Below are positions 7,180 through 13,702 of a stretch of DNA of 14,626 bases, one piece after another. The DNA is from Lachnospiraceae bacterium. Its GTDB lineage: Bacteria; Bacillota; Clostridia; Lachnospirales; Lachnospiraceae. Below the pieces are notes generated by a model. The model saw nothing but the letters and a program-made list of their open reading frames with translations, was not told the origin of the DNA and ran no database searches. Where the stretch lies: contig JAILFQ010000369.1 of the NCBI GenBank assembly GCA_024697505.1, positions 1 through 14,626 of the forward strand. The letters run 5' to 3'. Each line of letters opens with the position of its first letter. The first letter of the stretch is position 1. Position numbers and translations under genes: made by a program.

Positions 7180-8961
7180 CTACGCTTTGCTTAGAGGTGG
7201 AGTCATCTCATCCGAGATATAAGGCCACATATCTTCAAGAGGATCCGACACTATCATTCCCTGTTCGTTTCTTCTTGCCCTGCATCTTGGCTTTGCGCCT
7301 TCTTTAGGGTCCACTATAACTTCGCATAAAACAGGTGTGTCATCCTGAAGAAGTTTTGGCAAAAGAGTATCCACTTCTGCATTATTCATTATCTTACATG
7401 TTTTAAAACCATAAGCATTTGCAACCTTACTTATATCAGGGGTCGAATATCCGCTTTCCGGATCGCAGGCAACGAAACGTCCAAAGTTTCCGCCCTGCAT
7501 ATTACGGATACTTACATATCCTCCGTTATTCCAAATAAACATCTTTACAGGAAGTTTTAACCTGTGCAGAGTTTCAAGCTCCTGAATGTTAAGCTGAAAA
7601 GCACCGTCTCCGTTAATAAGTATGGTTCTTCTCTTATCATTTGCGACACAAGAACCTATGGCATATGGGAGTCCAAAGCCCATTGAACCGAGTCCTGCCG
7701 CATTCTTCATTTTCTGGCCTTTTTTGATCTTGAAAGCCTGATATGTTATCTCGCCCGCTCCTCCGGAGCTTTCAGGCACTATAACATCATCATTTTGAAG
7801 CAATTCGCAGAGTTTTTCGGTAAAGTAAAATGCACTTACATATTCTGTTTTTTCTCTGTACTCCTCTGTTACAACAGGGTATTTTTCTCTGAGATTTTTG
7901 CATTCCTTTACCCACTCGGAGTTATTAAATTTCCTTTCTCCGATCTCTTTAAGCAGCATTTCCAAAAACAGGCCTGCGTCGCAGGAAATCTGGATCTCTT
8001 TATCCATCTTCATTCTTAAAAGTTCGTTTTTATCTATGTCTACTATAATCTTTTTGGCATTTTTCGCAAAATTGGCATCATTAAAAGCAGTCAGGCTTGT
8101 ATCCAGCCTGGAACCTACAGACAGCAAAAGATCGCACTGTTGAAGGATAAGATTTGCCCCCCTGTCTCCCATTCCGCCGGGGTGCCCCACATAATGAGGG
8201 TCATCCTCAGCCAGCATATCTATTGTTTTCCATGTTGTCTGGGCAGGAAGGTCCATTTTTTCTATAAGTTCATACGCCTTTTCAGTGGCTCCGGATAACT
8301 TTATGCCGTTCCCCAAAAGAATAAGAGGTCGTTTTGAAGAGGTTAGCAGGTTAAAGGCTGCCTTTGCGGCTTTTTCAATTTCTTCTTCGCTTGCGCCGGC
8401 CGGCTCTTCAGGTATATAGACCATTTCTTCGGTTTTTACGGTATCTATTTCCGCACATTGCACATCCAAAGGTATAGAAAGCCAGACAGGACCCGGACGT
8501 CCGTTTGTTGCAAGATACCACGCCTTTTCCAAATGATATCTTATTTCTAAAGGGTCCATTATTTGAACAGCATATTTGGTGATAGGAGTCACCATAGGCA
8601 CTATCTGCACTTCCTGAGACCCTATCTGTCTTACACCGGTTTCTCCTATCAGGTCCGACCTTTTTGCCTGACCGGATATAATAAACATTGGGGTTGAGTC
8701 TATCCATCCGGCGGTAACTCCGGTTATTGCATTAGTCGCACCCGGCCCTGATGTTGTAAGCAAAACCCCCGGGGTATTGGTGTGCTGTCCGTAAGCTTCC
8801 GCAGCTATTGCAGCCCCCTGCTCATGTTCAAAGCAGATGTAGTCTATACCCGATCCTCCAAGAGAGTCTACAAGATGCATAGCTCCACCCCCCGGCAGCA
8901 TAAAAACCTCCGAGACTCCTTTGCTCTTCAAAAAAGTGAATACATAATCGCTTACTTTCAT
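7180..8961 (-). CDS. thiamine-pyrophosphate enzyme, acetolactate synthase-like
   Basis: 593 residues; the AAGGAG of this gene overlaps the stop codon of the gene before it, nine bases upstream of the ATG. Three-domain TPP enzyme of the acetolactate synthase/pyruvate oxidase family. The catalytic glutamate is E47 in EHEQGAA. TSGPGATNAITG (70-81) and SQEV (115-118) match the family, and the TPP/Mg motif runs from GDG (451-453) to NN (478-479). The C-terminus (SDPLEDMWPY, 122 residues into the last domain) resembles versions found in O-antigen and capsule loci more than biosynthetic IlvB. No small regulatory subunit gene is adjacent, and the neighbours are sugar enzymes. It could add a two-carbon acetyl branch from pyruvate to a keto-sugar, as YerE does in yersiniose synthesis, or make a C2-extended intermediate. 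A branched-chain amino acid role is less likely here. The exact reaction is unknown. Confidence 0.88.
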   Translation of the reverse strand: MKVSDYVFTFLKSKGVSEVFMLPGGGAMHLVDSLGGSGIDYICFEHEQGAAIAAEAYGQHTNTPGVLLTTSGPGATNAITGVTAGWIDSTPMFIISGQAKRSDLIGETGVRQIGSQEVQIVPMVTPITKYAVQIMDPLEIRYHLEKAWYLATNGRPGPVWLSIPLDVQCAEIDTVKTEEMVYIPEEPAGASEEEIEKAAKAAFNLLTSSKRPLILLGNGIKLSGATEKAYELIEKMDLPAQTTWKTIDMLAEDDPHYVGHPGGMGDRGANLILQQCDLLLSVGSRLDTSLTAFNDANFAKNAKKIIVDIDKNELLRMKMDKEIQISCDAGLFLEMLLKEIGERKFNNSEWVKECKNLREKYPVVTEEYREKTEYVSAFYFTEKLCELLQNDDVIVPESSGGAGEITYQAFKIKKGQKMKNAAGLGSMGFGLPYAIGSCVANDKRRTILINGDGAFQLNIQELETLHRLKLPVKMFIWNNGGYVSIRNMQGGNFGRFVACDPESGYSTPDISKVANAYGFKTCKIMNNAEVDTLLPKLLQDDTPVLCEVIVDPKEGAKPRCRARRNEQGMIVSDPLEDMWPYISDEMTPPLSKA

Positions 8962-8970
8962 ATTAACTCC

Positions 8971-10029
8971 TTATTGTTCCTCCCCGTATAATTTGTGTTC
9001 CACATATTCCGCCACGCAATGGCCTATAAAAATATGAGCTTCCTGAATTCGCGGGGTAACTTTAGATGGAACTTTAATGATATAGTCAACATTTGGCATA
9101 TCTTCTCTCAGATTGAAGTCTCCCATAAGGAGTAAGGTATTTATCTCATTTTCACCTGCATATTTAAGAGCTTCTATTATATTTGACGACCGCCCGCTGG
9201 TGCTGATGGCAATAAGAAAATCTCCTTTGTGAGCCTTAGCCTCAAGCTGACGGACAAACACCCGCTCGAAGCTGTAATCGTTGCCGATTGCCGTAATAGT
9301 CGAAGTATTTGTGGTCAGCGCTTCCGCATTAAGTGCCGGGCGTTCTTTATAAAACCGTCCCACAAATTCGGTTGCTATATGCTGGGCATCCGCCGCGCTT
9401 CCTCCGTTTCCGCAAAGAAAAAGATTTCCATGGTTACAAAGAAGTTTCGCAACTTTATCAGCAACTTCCACCACTGTATCCGATATTACAGGATCCGCCA
9501 CCATTCTTTTAAAAATGACAGTGTGATCCAACATACGGTCATACATATATTTGTGAGGGCTTTCTTCGTTATTGTAGTGTTCCAGAATTTCGATCATTTC
9601 CCACACACAGCCGTTGCCGCCGGAATTTCTAAGGACCATATCTGCCGCTTCTTTTGCTTTATCAACTGCATCTGCCGGACAAAGTCCCAGACCGGCATAG
9701 GAAAGAGGCTCAATATCATACTTACCGTCACCGACATAGCAAATGCTTTCTCTTTTTATTCCCGTATCTTTTTCAATCTGCTGCATGGTTTCTTTCTTGG
9801 TCTTTTCGCCTCTGAAAAAGAATTCCCATGGGAATCTTTTTTCAAAATAATCGACTATCGGAGTGTCTTCGCCGGTTATTGCCGCAAGTCTGAAGCCGCG
9901 TCGACTTAATTCAAAAATACCGTCCACATCTTTCATGTTCAGACTTTTATGTTCATTTCCGTTATAATCTACGGTCACTCGTCCGTCCGTTAATACTCCG
10001 TCTATATCAAACACTATCAATTCTATCAT
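8971..10029 (-). CDS. fused KdsC-like HAD phosphatase and GmhA-like SIS sugar-phosphate isomerase
   Basis: 352 residues. The ATG at 10029 is chosen because it starts one base after the stop codon of the NeuB-like gene, with GAGGA upstream, and the HAD motif begins at once. Starting at 10113 would overlap that gene by 83 bases. Residues 1 to about 152 are a C0-type HAD phosphatase of the KdsC/NeuA-C-terminal kind: FDIDGVLTDG (7-16, nucleophile D8 and D10), ITGED (51-55) and GDGKYD (100-105). Residues about 160-352 are a SIS domain close to sedoheptulose-7-phosphate isomerase: CGNGGSAADAQH (206-217), ATEFVGRF (219-226), STSGRSSN (276-283) and RIQEAHIFIGH (327-337). Both active sites look intact. 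Joining the two activities suggests they act on consecutive intermediates: isomerisation of a ketose phosphate to an aldose phosphate, and removal of phosphate from the sugar acid or its precursor. Confidence 0.9.
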   Translation of the reverse strand: MIELIVFDIDGVLTDGRVTVDYNGNEHKSLNMKDVDGIFELSRRGFRLAAITGEDTPIVDYFEKRFPWEFFFRGEKTKKETMQQIEKDTGIKRESICYVGDGKYDIEPLSYAGLGLCPADAVDKAKEAADMVLRNSGGNGCVWEMIEILEHYNNEESPHKYMYDRMLDHTVIFKRMVADPVISDTVVEVADKVAKLLCNHGNLFLCGNGGSAADAQHIATEFVGRFYKERPALNAEALTTNTSTITAIGNDYSFERVFVRQLEAKAHKGDFLIAISTSGRSSNIIEALKYAGENEINTLLLMGDFNLREDMPNVDYIIKVPSKVTPRIQEAHIFIGHCVAEYVEHKLYGEEQ

Positions 10030-10030
10030 T

Positions 10031-10858
10031 TTAACATCCTCTAAGTTTCTTTCTTGTTGCAAGTTCGCCTTCGGAAAGGACCTTTTCTCCATTTCCCATT
10101 GCTTCTTCCACAATTCTTATCTCTCTTACCATTTCCTTTAATTCATCAGCCTCTATAGACGCCTTTTGGTCAGAGCCGTACATTGTTCTGTCAAGAGTGA
10201 TGTGTCTTTCAATGCTGCTTGCTCCCGCAGCGACTGCGGCAACCGAGACTATGATCCCTGTCTCGTGGCCGGAATAACCCACCTTACAACCATATTTATC
10301 CGCAAGGACCTTGATCAGTTTAAGATTGGCTTCATTTGCCGGCATAGGGTATGTACTGTTACAATGCATTATCTCATAAGGGCATGCATGCTTTTTAAAT
10401 ATTTCTACAGCGTGATCTATTTCTTCGTAAGAACTCATACCGGTGGCAATAAAAGTATACTTTCCCTCTTCGGCAACAGTTTCGAGAATATCGTCTCTTA
10501 CAAGCATTGCGGAAGCTATCTTGTTATATTTTAAATCGTATTTTCTGAGAAAGATCTGGGAATCTTTGTCCCACGCGGATGCAAACCACTCAATTCCCTT
10601 TTCCTTACAATATCTGTCTATTTCGTCATATTCAGTTTCATTAAACTCCAGTCCGTTTTTCTGGTCTCTTTGTGTATTTCCCCAAGGACTTTCTCTGGGT
10701 CCGTCAAGATACTCCTTTGTATAAACCTTTTCCACTGTCCTTTTTTGAAATTTAACAGCATCACAACCGGCCTCTACAGCCATATCAATCAGTTGTTTCG
10801 CAAGTTTTAAATCCCCATTGTGGTTGATTCCGATTTCACCTGTAATAAATGTATGCAT
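10031..10858 (-). CDS. NeuB-family sugar-acid synthase lacking the SAF domain
   Basis: 275 residues against roughly 340-350 for typical sialic, legionaminic or pseudaminic acid synthases. The protein covers the TIM barrel and stops where the antifreeze-like SAF domain would begin. Barrel motifs are present: GEIGINHNGD (7-16), VKFQK (35-39), ATGMSS (138-143), HCNSTYP (165-171), GYSGHE (194-199) and ERHITLDR (217-224). The reaction class is condensation of phosphoenolpyruvate with an aldose, free or phosphorylated, to a 3-deoxy-2-ulosonic acid. It is the first gene of the operon: a promoter lies at 10931-10959, AAAGGAG about ten bases before the ATG, and the next start codon follows one base after its stop. 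In sialic acid synthases the SAF domain of one subunit caps the partner's active site, so this shorter form must close its site in another way. The nearby SIS isomerase hints at a heptose or other phosphosugar substrate, but the acceptor is unknown. Confidence 0.9.
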   Translation of the reverse strand: MHTFITGEIGINHNGDLKLAKQLIDMAVEAGCDAVKFQKRTVEKVYTKEYLDGPRESPWGNTQRDQKNGLEFNETEYDEIDRYCKEKGIEWFASAWDKDSQIFLRKYDLKYNKIASAMLVRDDILETVAEEGKYTFIATGMSSYEEIDHAVEIFKKHACPYEIMHCNSTYPMPANEANLKLIKVLADKYGCKVGYSGHETGIIVSVAAVAAGASSIERHITLDRTMYGSDQKASIEADELKEMVREIRIVEEAMGNGEKVLSEGELATRKKLRGC

Positions 10859-10930
10859 CCTAGGTATTCTCCTTTATATTGTTTATTTTGTCAAAAAATT
10901 CTCGCAATTTCACACACTTATCTACATACT

Positions 10931-10959
10931 ATTATACGAAAAATAAATATGTATTACAA
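10931..10959 (-). promoter_or_regulatory. sigma-A type promoter of the glycan operon
   Basis: On the minus strand TTGTAA (10954-10959) lies 17 bases upstream of a perfect TATAAT (10931-10936). It is the best promoter between the upstream hairpin and the NeuB-like gene and would give a leader of about 65 bases. No riboswitch or attenuator was recognised in that leader. Confidence 0.65.
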
Positions 10960-10977
10960 CTAGATTAAGTCTAATAG

Positions 10978-11017
10978 AGGCAGGGCGCCGTCCTTATTCG
11001 GAAGCAGCACCCTGCCT
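10978..11017 (-). terminator. hairpin ending the EF-hand protein gene
   Basis: A GC-rich stem of 11 bp with one G-T wobble (10978-10988 with 11007-11017, core GGCAGGG/CCCTGCC) encloses an 18-base loop, 25 bases after the stop codon of the EF-hand protein gene. The minus-strand sequence after it is AT-rich but has only a weak T-run (TCTATTAG). The plus-strand flank is richer in T, so it might work in both directions. It separates this gene from the glycan operon promoter. Confidence 0.55.
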
Positions 11018-11041
11018 GTATCATTTTATTTCGTTTGTATT

Positions 11042-12187
11042 TTATAATGTAAGATCTACATGACCTACCATGCCTGCCTGTCCGCTGCTTTCCTTAAGGT
11101 AAACTCCGGACTTTCTCAAAACACCATTGGTAGCATTGTTAGCATCCTTAAAGGAAAACTCAGAGTTCACATTCCCAAGATATATTGCGCCTACATCTGC
11201 CTGCTTGAGCGTCATATAAACATCATTTCCGTCCTTGTCCTTGGTCCAGACTTTAAGTTTGGAGAATATGGCGTCATTTTCGTCTATCCAGCCGTTTCCG
11301 TCATCATCATACTCTGCAAGTTCCTTAAATCCGTCTCCCGTCTTTGCTCCAAAGAGTTCATTGCCATCATTTATAACACCGTCGCCGTTTTTGTCCAGTG
11401 CAAGAAGTCCACTGCCGGACTGTGCAAATGATATTTTCTCTTTTACTCCGTCTGCGTCTAAGTCGAAGAGGAATTTATCCCCGGATACGTCTACACCCTT
11501 ATCGTCCAGGTTGATCGTGAAAGGATCCGTAAGTATGTAATCCTGAGCGATCAATGTGTCTGTTCTGCTCATGAATGACCTGGACATTGAAAACTCAAGT
11601 CCGAACTCAATTGTTCTTCCGTCAGATGTGGTAACACTGCCTTTTGAAGCAAAGGTCATGCTTTCAAATTCACTGTAGTACTCGCTTGTTGCCGTAACTT
11701 TCTGCCAGAGAGTGCCACCTGCGTTTGTTCCTACGTTTAACTGTCCGCCCTCACCAACAAAGCTTTCAAGAGGACAAGCATCCTTGTTGGTTCTAAGGTC
11801 TAACACTTCATCATTTCCAATTTTCTTTATGTCTTCCTTGCCTGAAAGCTTTCCGTTTCTTAATAATTCAAAAAGCTTTTTTATAAACTGAAGCTTTCTG
11901 TCGTACTCATCCGATAATTTAAAATTCTCGGAATTATTCTTTGTTTCTTCAAGTCTTTTAAGTAGTTTCTTTGCGTTTTCGTCTGCTTTTTCCTGCTTCT
12001 TCCTGTCAGCCTGGTCTGCGTACTTTTTAGCTCCCTCTACGAAGTCGTTATCATTTTTAGATAACTCAAGTATTGCCTCTGCTGGTTTGTCTGATGTTTT
12101 TGCGATAATTTCCGCTTTTTTCTTTTCTGAGTAAGCTGAGTAATTGTGGGTTGCTGCCATTGAAACAGAACTGTTTTCGATCTTCAT
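11042..12187 (-). CDS. EF-hand-rich calcium-binding protein of an uncharacterised family
   Basis: 381 residues; ATG seven bases after AAAGGAG. The N-terminus (MKIENSSVSMAATHNYSAYS) has no hydrophobic signal segment. Residues about 20-125 are lysine/glutamate-rich and probably form helices or coiled coil. Residues about 165-225 form a conserved block (TTSDGRTIEFGLEFSMSRSF), followed by calcium-binding loops of EF-hand type: DLDADGVKE (242-250), LDKNGDGVINDGNELFG (264-280) and YDDDGNGWIDENDAIF (293-308). A closing block, GAIYLGNV (333-340), follows. From memory, the same order of blocks occurs in hypothetical proteins of many flagellated Gram-negative bacteria, and the EF-hand module resembles part of FrpC-type RTX proteins. 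No function is known to me. It sits alone between a terminator-like hairpin and a repeat-bearing intergenic region. No promoter was recognised. Calcium binding is well supported; location is unknown. Confidence 0.85.
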   Translation of the reverse strand: MKIENSSVSMAATHNYSAYSEKKKAEIIAKTSDKPAEAILELSKNDNDFVEGAKKYADQADRKKQEKADENAKKLLKRLEETKNNSENFKLSDEYDRKLQFIKKLFELLRNGKLSGKEDIKKIGNDEVLDLRTNKDACPLESFVGEGGQLNVGTNAGGTLWQKVTATSEYYSEFESMTFASKGSVTTSDGRTIEFGLEFSMSRSFMSRTDTLIAQDYILTDPFTINLDDKGVDVSGDKFLFDLDADGVKEKISFAQSGSGLLALDKNGDGVINDGNELFGAKTGDGFKELAEYDDDGNGWIDENDAIFSKLKVWTKDKDGNDVYMTLKQADVGAIYLGNVNSEFSFKDANNATNGVLRKSGVYLKESSGQAGMVGHVDLTL

Positions 12188-12319
12188 AACCGGACTCCTT
12201 TCCGCGTTTGCAAATCCTTTTGCATGGTTATTAGTTTGATAAAGTTAAAGAAGGTTTTCTGCCTTTGTCTTTTTTATCGGAAGATATTTACAGAAACTGT
12301 AGAGCAAAAAAAAATTTTT

Positions 12320-12384
12320 TGACACTTTTGGGGACGGGGGTGATGTGTCATTTTGACACTTTTGGGGACGGGGGTGGTGTGTCA
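12320..12384. repeat. two tandem 31-bp palindrome-ended repeats (REP-like)
   Basis: Two nearly identical units, 12320-12350 and 12354-12384, differ at one base. Each begins TGACAC, has the G-rich core GGGGACGGGGGTG, and ends GTGTCA, the reverse complement of its start, so each can fold with a 6-bp stem. They sit in the 338-base gap (12188-12525) between the EF-hand gene and the DUF2975 operon. A partial copy occurs at 14298-14319, showing the element is dispersed. Confidence 0.8.
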
Positions 12385-12386
12385 TT

Positions 12387-12398
12387 TTTATCGATAAA
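12387..12398. promoter_or_regulatory. upstream operator-like palindrome of the DUF2975 operon
   Basis: The perfect 12-bp palindrome TTTATCGATAAA lies 13 bases upstream of the -35 element at 12412-12417. An identical copy occurs at 12444-12455, 57 bp away, just after the -10. Two identical palindromes framing a promoter suggest cooperative binding or looping by a dimeric regulator. Confidence 0.55.
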
Positions 12399-12411
12399 CA
12401 TTAAAAAATTA

Positions 12412-12440
12412 TTGACAAACATTTTTAGGCGTGCTATAGT
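12412..12440 (+). promoter_or_regulatory. strong promoter of the DUF2975-HTH operon
   Basis: A perfect TTGACA (12412-12417), a 17-base spacer and TATAGT (12435-12440) form a near-consensus sigma-A promoter. Transcription would start about 12447, inside the downstream palindrome at 12444-12455, giving a leader of about 80 bases. Confidence 0.8.
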
Positions 12441-12443
12441 TGA

Positions 12444-12474
12444 TTTATCGATAAACGATAAATAATTATCGTTT
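12444..12474. promoter_or_regulatory. downstream operator-like palindromes covering the transcription start
   Basis: The second copy of TTTATCGATAAA (12444-12455) overlaps the predicted start of transcription. It runs straight into a further inverted repeat, AAACGATA (12453-12460) and TATCGTTT (12467-12474), with a 6-base spacer. CGATAAA half-sites therefore occur at 12449 and 12456, with TTTATCG at 12444 and a near-match ending at 12471. This is the layout expected of a repressor operator. The obvious candidate binder is the HTH protein encoded second in the operon. Confidence 0.6.
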
Positions 12475-12525
12475 TTCAAATGGCCATTATACTTTAATAT
12501 TAATAATCATTCAGGAGGAGTTATT

Positions 12526-13236
12526 ATGGACAAAGATTATGCAATACTTAAAATTAACAAGGTAGGTCAGATAGGAAATGTTATATCAATTATTGCGTTG
12601 GCCTTTTCATCATTAGCAGCACTGCTTACTTTTATAGCTTTAATTGTTATGGCAATAATGCCGAAGGACTTTGTTACAGTTAATGGAAATGCAACCGGTT
12701 ATATAGAAGTTGACCTTGGTAAGGTAGGAGGAACAATTGATGAAGACACCGTAGGAGAAATTATGCAAAATGTAACCGTTGGCGGTGGCAGTTCTGTTGT
12801 AATTCCCTTTGTAAACACTGAGGTTGACGGAAACGTTCTTAGATTTGCGACAGAAGAAATTGAAACAAAGATTGATATAAAAGGTGTTACTTCTCTCTTA
12901 TTTCCGGCTCTTGTTGTAATTGCTCTCTATATTGTGACCATTGTATTTATTATGTTGCTTTGCCGCGCCTTTGCAACTTGCAAAACTCCTTTTAGCGATC
13001 TTATAGTTAAGAGACTTAGAATGCTTGCTTTTTCCTTGATTCCATGGGTATTCTTTGACAACATTACTTCCGCGCTCCAAGCCTCTTTTGCAAAAGGCTT
13101 TTTAACCGGCGTAAACGTAAATTACAACTTAAGCATAAACCTTAGAATGCTTCTTATAGTACTTGTTGTTCTTATGCTTAGCTTTATATTCCGCTACGGT
13201 GCGGTATTGCAGACAGAATCCGACGAAACACTCTAA
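12526..13236 (+). CDS. DUF2975 domain membrane protein
   Basis: 236 residues; ATG preceded by AGGAGGAG (12513-12520). The first membrane segment is at about 18-45. An extracytoplasmic region (about 46-120) rich in Gly and Val follows and is longer than is usual for the family. Three more membrane segments lie near 122-146, 165-185 and 207-223. The motif VKRLRMLAFSL (161-171) and the end FRYGAVLQTESDETL (222-236) are typical of DUF2975 proteins such as Bacillus YoaS. These proteins are commonly encoded directly before a small YozG-type HTH regulator, as here. The function of the pair is not established. A membrane sensor or a partner of the regulator is plausible. The next gene starts 11 bases downstream, and both share the promoter at 12412-12440. 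Confidence 0.88.
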   Translation: MDKDYAILKINKVGQIGNVISIIALAFSSLAALLTFIALIVMAIMPKDFVTVNGNATGYIEVDLGKVGGTIDEDTVGEIMQNVTVGGGSSVVIPFVNTEVDGNVLRFATEEIETKIDIKGVTSLLFPALVVIALYIVTIVFIMLLCRAFATCKTPFSDLIVKRLRMLAFSLIPWVFFDNITSALQASFAKGFLTGVNVNYNLSINLRMLLIVLVVLMLSFIFRYGAVLQTESDETL

Positions 13237-13247
13237 GGAGGCGCTGT

Positions 13248-13460
13248 ATGGGAAAAATAATACTTAGACTGGACAGAGTTATGGCAGACAGAAAAATGAG
13301 TTTAAATGAACTATCCGAAGCCGTAGGCGTAACAAATGTAAATCTCTCCAAAATCAAAACAGGCAAGATAAGCGCCATAAGGTTTTCCACTCTGGAAGCC
13401 ATATGTGAAGCGCTGAATTGCCAGCCGGGAGATATACTGGAGTATAGTAAGGAAGAATAA
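13248..13460 (+). CDS. YozG-like HTH (Cro/CI, XRE family) transcriptional regulator
   Basis: 70 residues; AAGGAGG overlaps the stop codon region of the DUF2975 gene, and the ATG follows. The whole protein is one Cro/CI-type DNA-binding domain: LDRVMADRKMSLNELSEAVG (8-27) with turn and recognition helix TNVNLSKIKTGK (29-40), then IRFSTLEAICEALNCQPGDI (44-63), the hallmark of the YozG group. It most probably controls its own operon through the palindromes at 12387-12474, since these small regulators usually act locally. It is followed by a clear terminator at 13494-13529. Confidence 0.92.
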   Translation: MGKIILRLDRVMADRKMSLNELSEAVGVTNVNLSKIKTGKISAIRFSTLEAICEALNCQPGDILEYSKEE

Positions 13461-13493
13461 AAGGAAAGTATACCCCGAGAACGAGCTTGATAT

Positions 13494-13529
13494 ATACCCT
13501 CTTTACCGGACAACCGATAAGGAGGGTAT
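13494..13529 (+). terminator. rho-independent terminator of the DUF2975-HTH operon
   Basis: The 12-bp arms ATACCCTCTTTA (13494-13505) and TAAGGAGGGTAT (13518-13529) pair with one G-T wobble. The 12-base loop can extend the helix by CGG/CCG. A T-rich tract, TCTTTCT, follows. It is placed 34 bases after the HTH stop codon. Confidence 0.85.
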
Positions 13530-13536
13530 TCTTTCT

Positions 13537-13697
13537 CCTGTCGGCTTTTTCTGCGAAAGTGTTCGGCTTAAGCCGTATCTTTTACGGCCGTAGGCCGACT
13601 TGCTTTCCTTGATTGCTTCTTCTTTCTATCCTGTCGGCTTTTTCTGCGAAAGTGTTCGGCTTAAGCCGTATCTTTTACGTCCGCAGGCCGACTTGCT
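13537..13697. repeat. two 68-bp direct repeats with internal palindromes
   Basis: Units 13537-13604 and 13630-13697 are identical at 66 of 68 positions by eye and are spaced 93 bp start to start. Each begins CCTGTCGGC and ends GGCCGACTTGCT, so GTCGGC and GCCGAC form a terminal inverted repeat. Each also holds the 12-bp palindrome CGGCTTAAGCCG (13564-13575 and 13657-13668), which contains the AAGCCGTA box shared with the next region. The two differences alter ACGGCCGTAGG to ACGTCCGCAGG. Confidence 0.85.
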
Positions 13698-13702
13698 AAC
13701 TC

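Noticed and set aside
10030..10113. Longer start for the HAD-SIS protein, adding 28 residues
   Set aside because: The extension lies inside the NeuB-like gene and precedes the conserved HAD start. The ATG at 10029 is coupled to the stop codon before it.
10885..10895. TTGACA on the minus strand near the NeuB-like gene as a -35 box
   Set aside because: A -10 at the proper distance would fall on the ribosome binding site, leaving no leader. The TTGTAA/TATAAT pair further upstream fits better.
10859..10930. Riboswitch or attenuator in the leader of the glycan operon
   Set aside because: The leader of about 65 bases is AT-rich with no strong stem and no recognisable aptamer motif.
12276..12283. 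CCGATAA on the minus strand upstream of the EF-hand protein gene, resembling a flagellar sigma-28 -10 box
   Set aside because: No TAAA -35 box lies at the required spacing of about 15 bases, so a flagellar promoter is not supported.
12265..12465. 66-residue plus-strand frame across the 31-bp repeats and the promoter region
   Set aside because: It covers the REP-like units, the operator and the promoter of the DUF2975 operon, and has no ribosome binding site.
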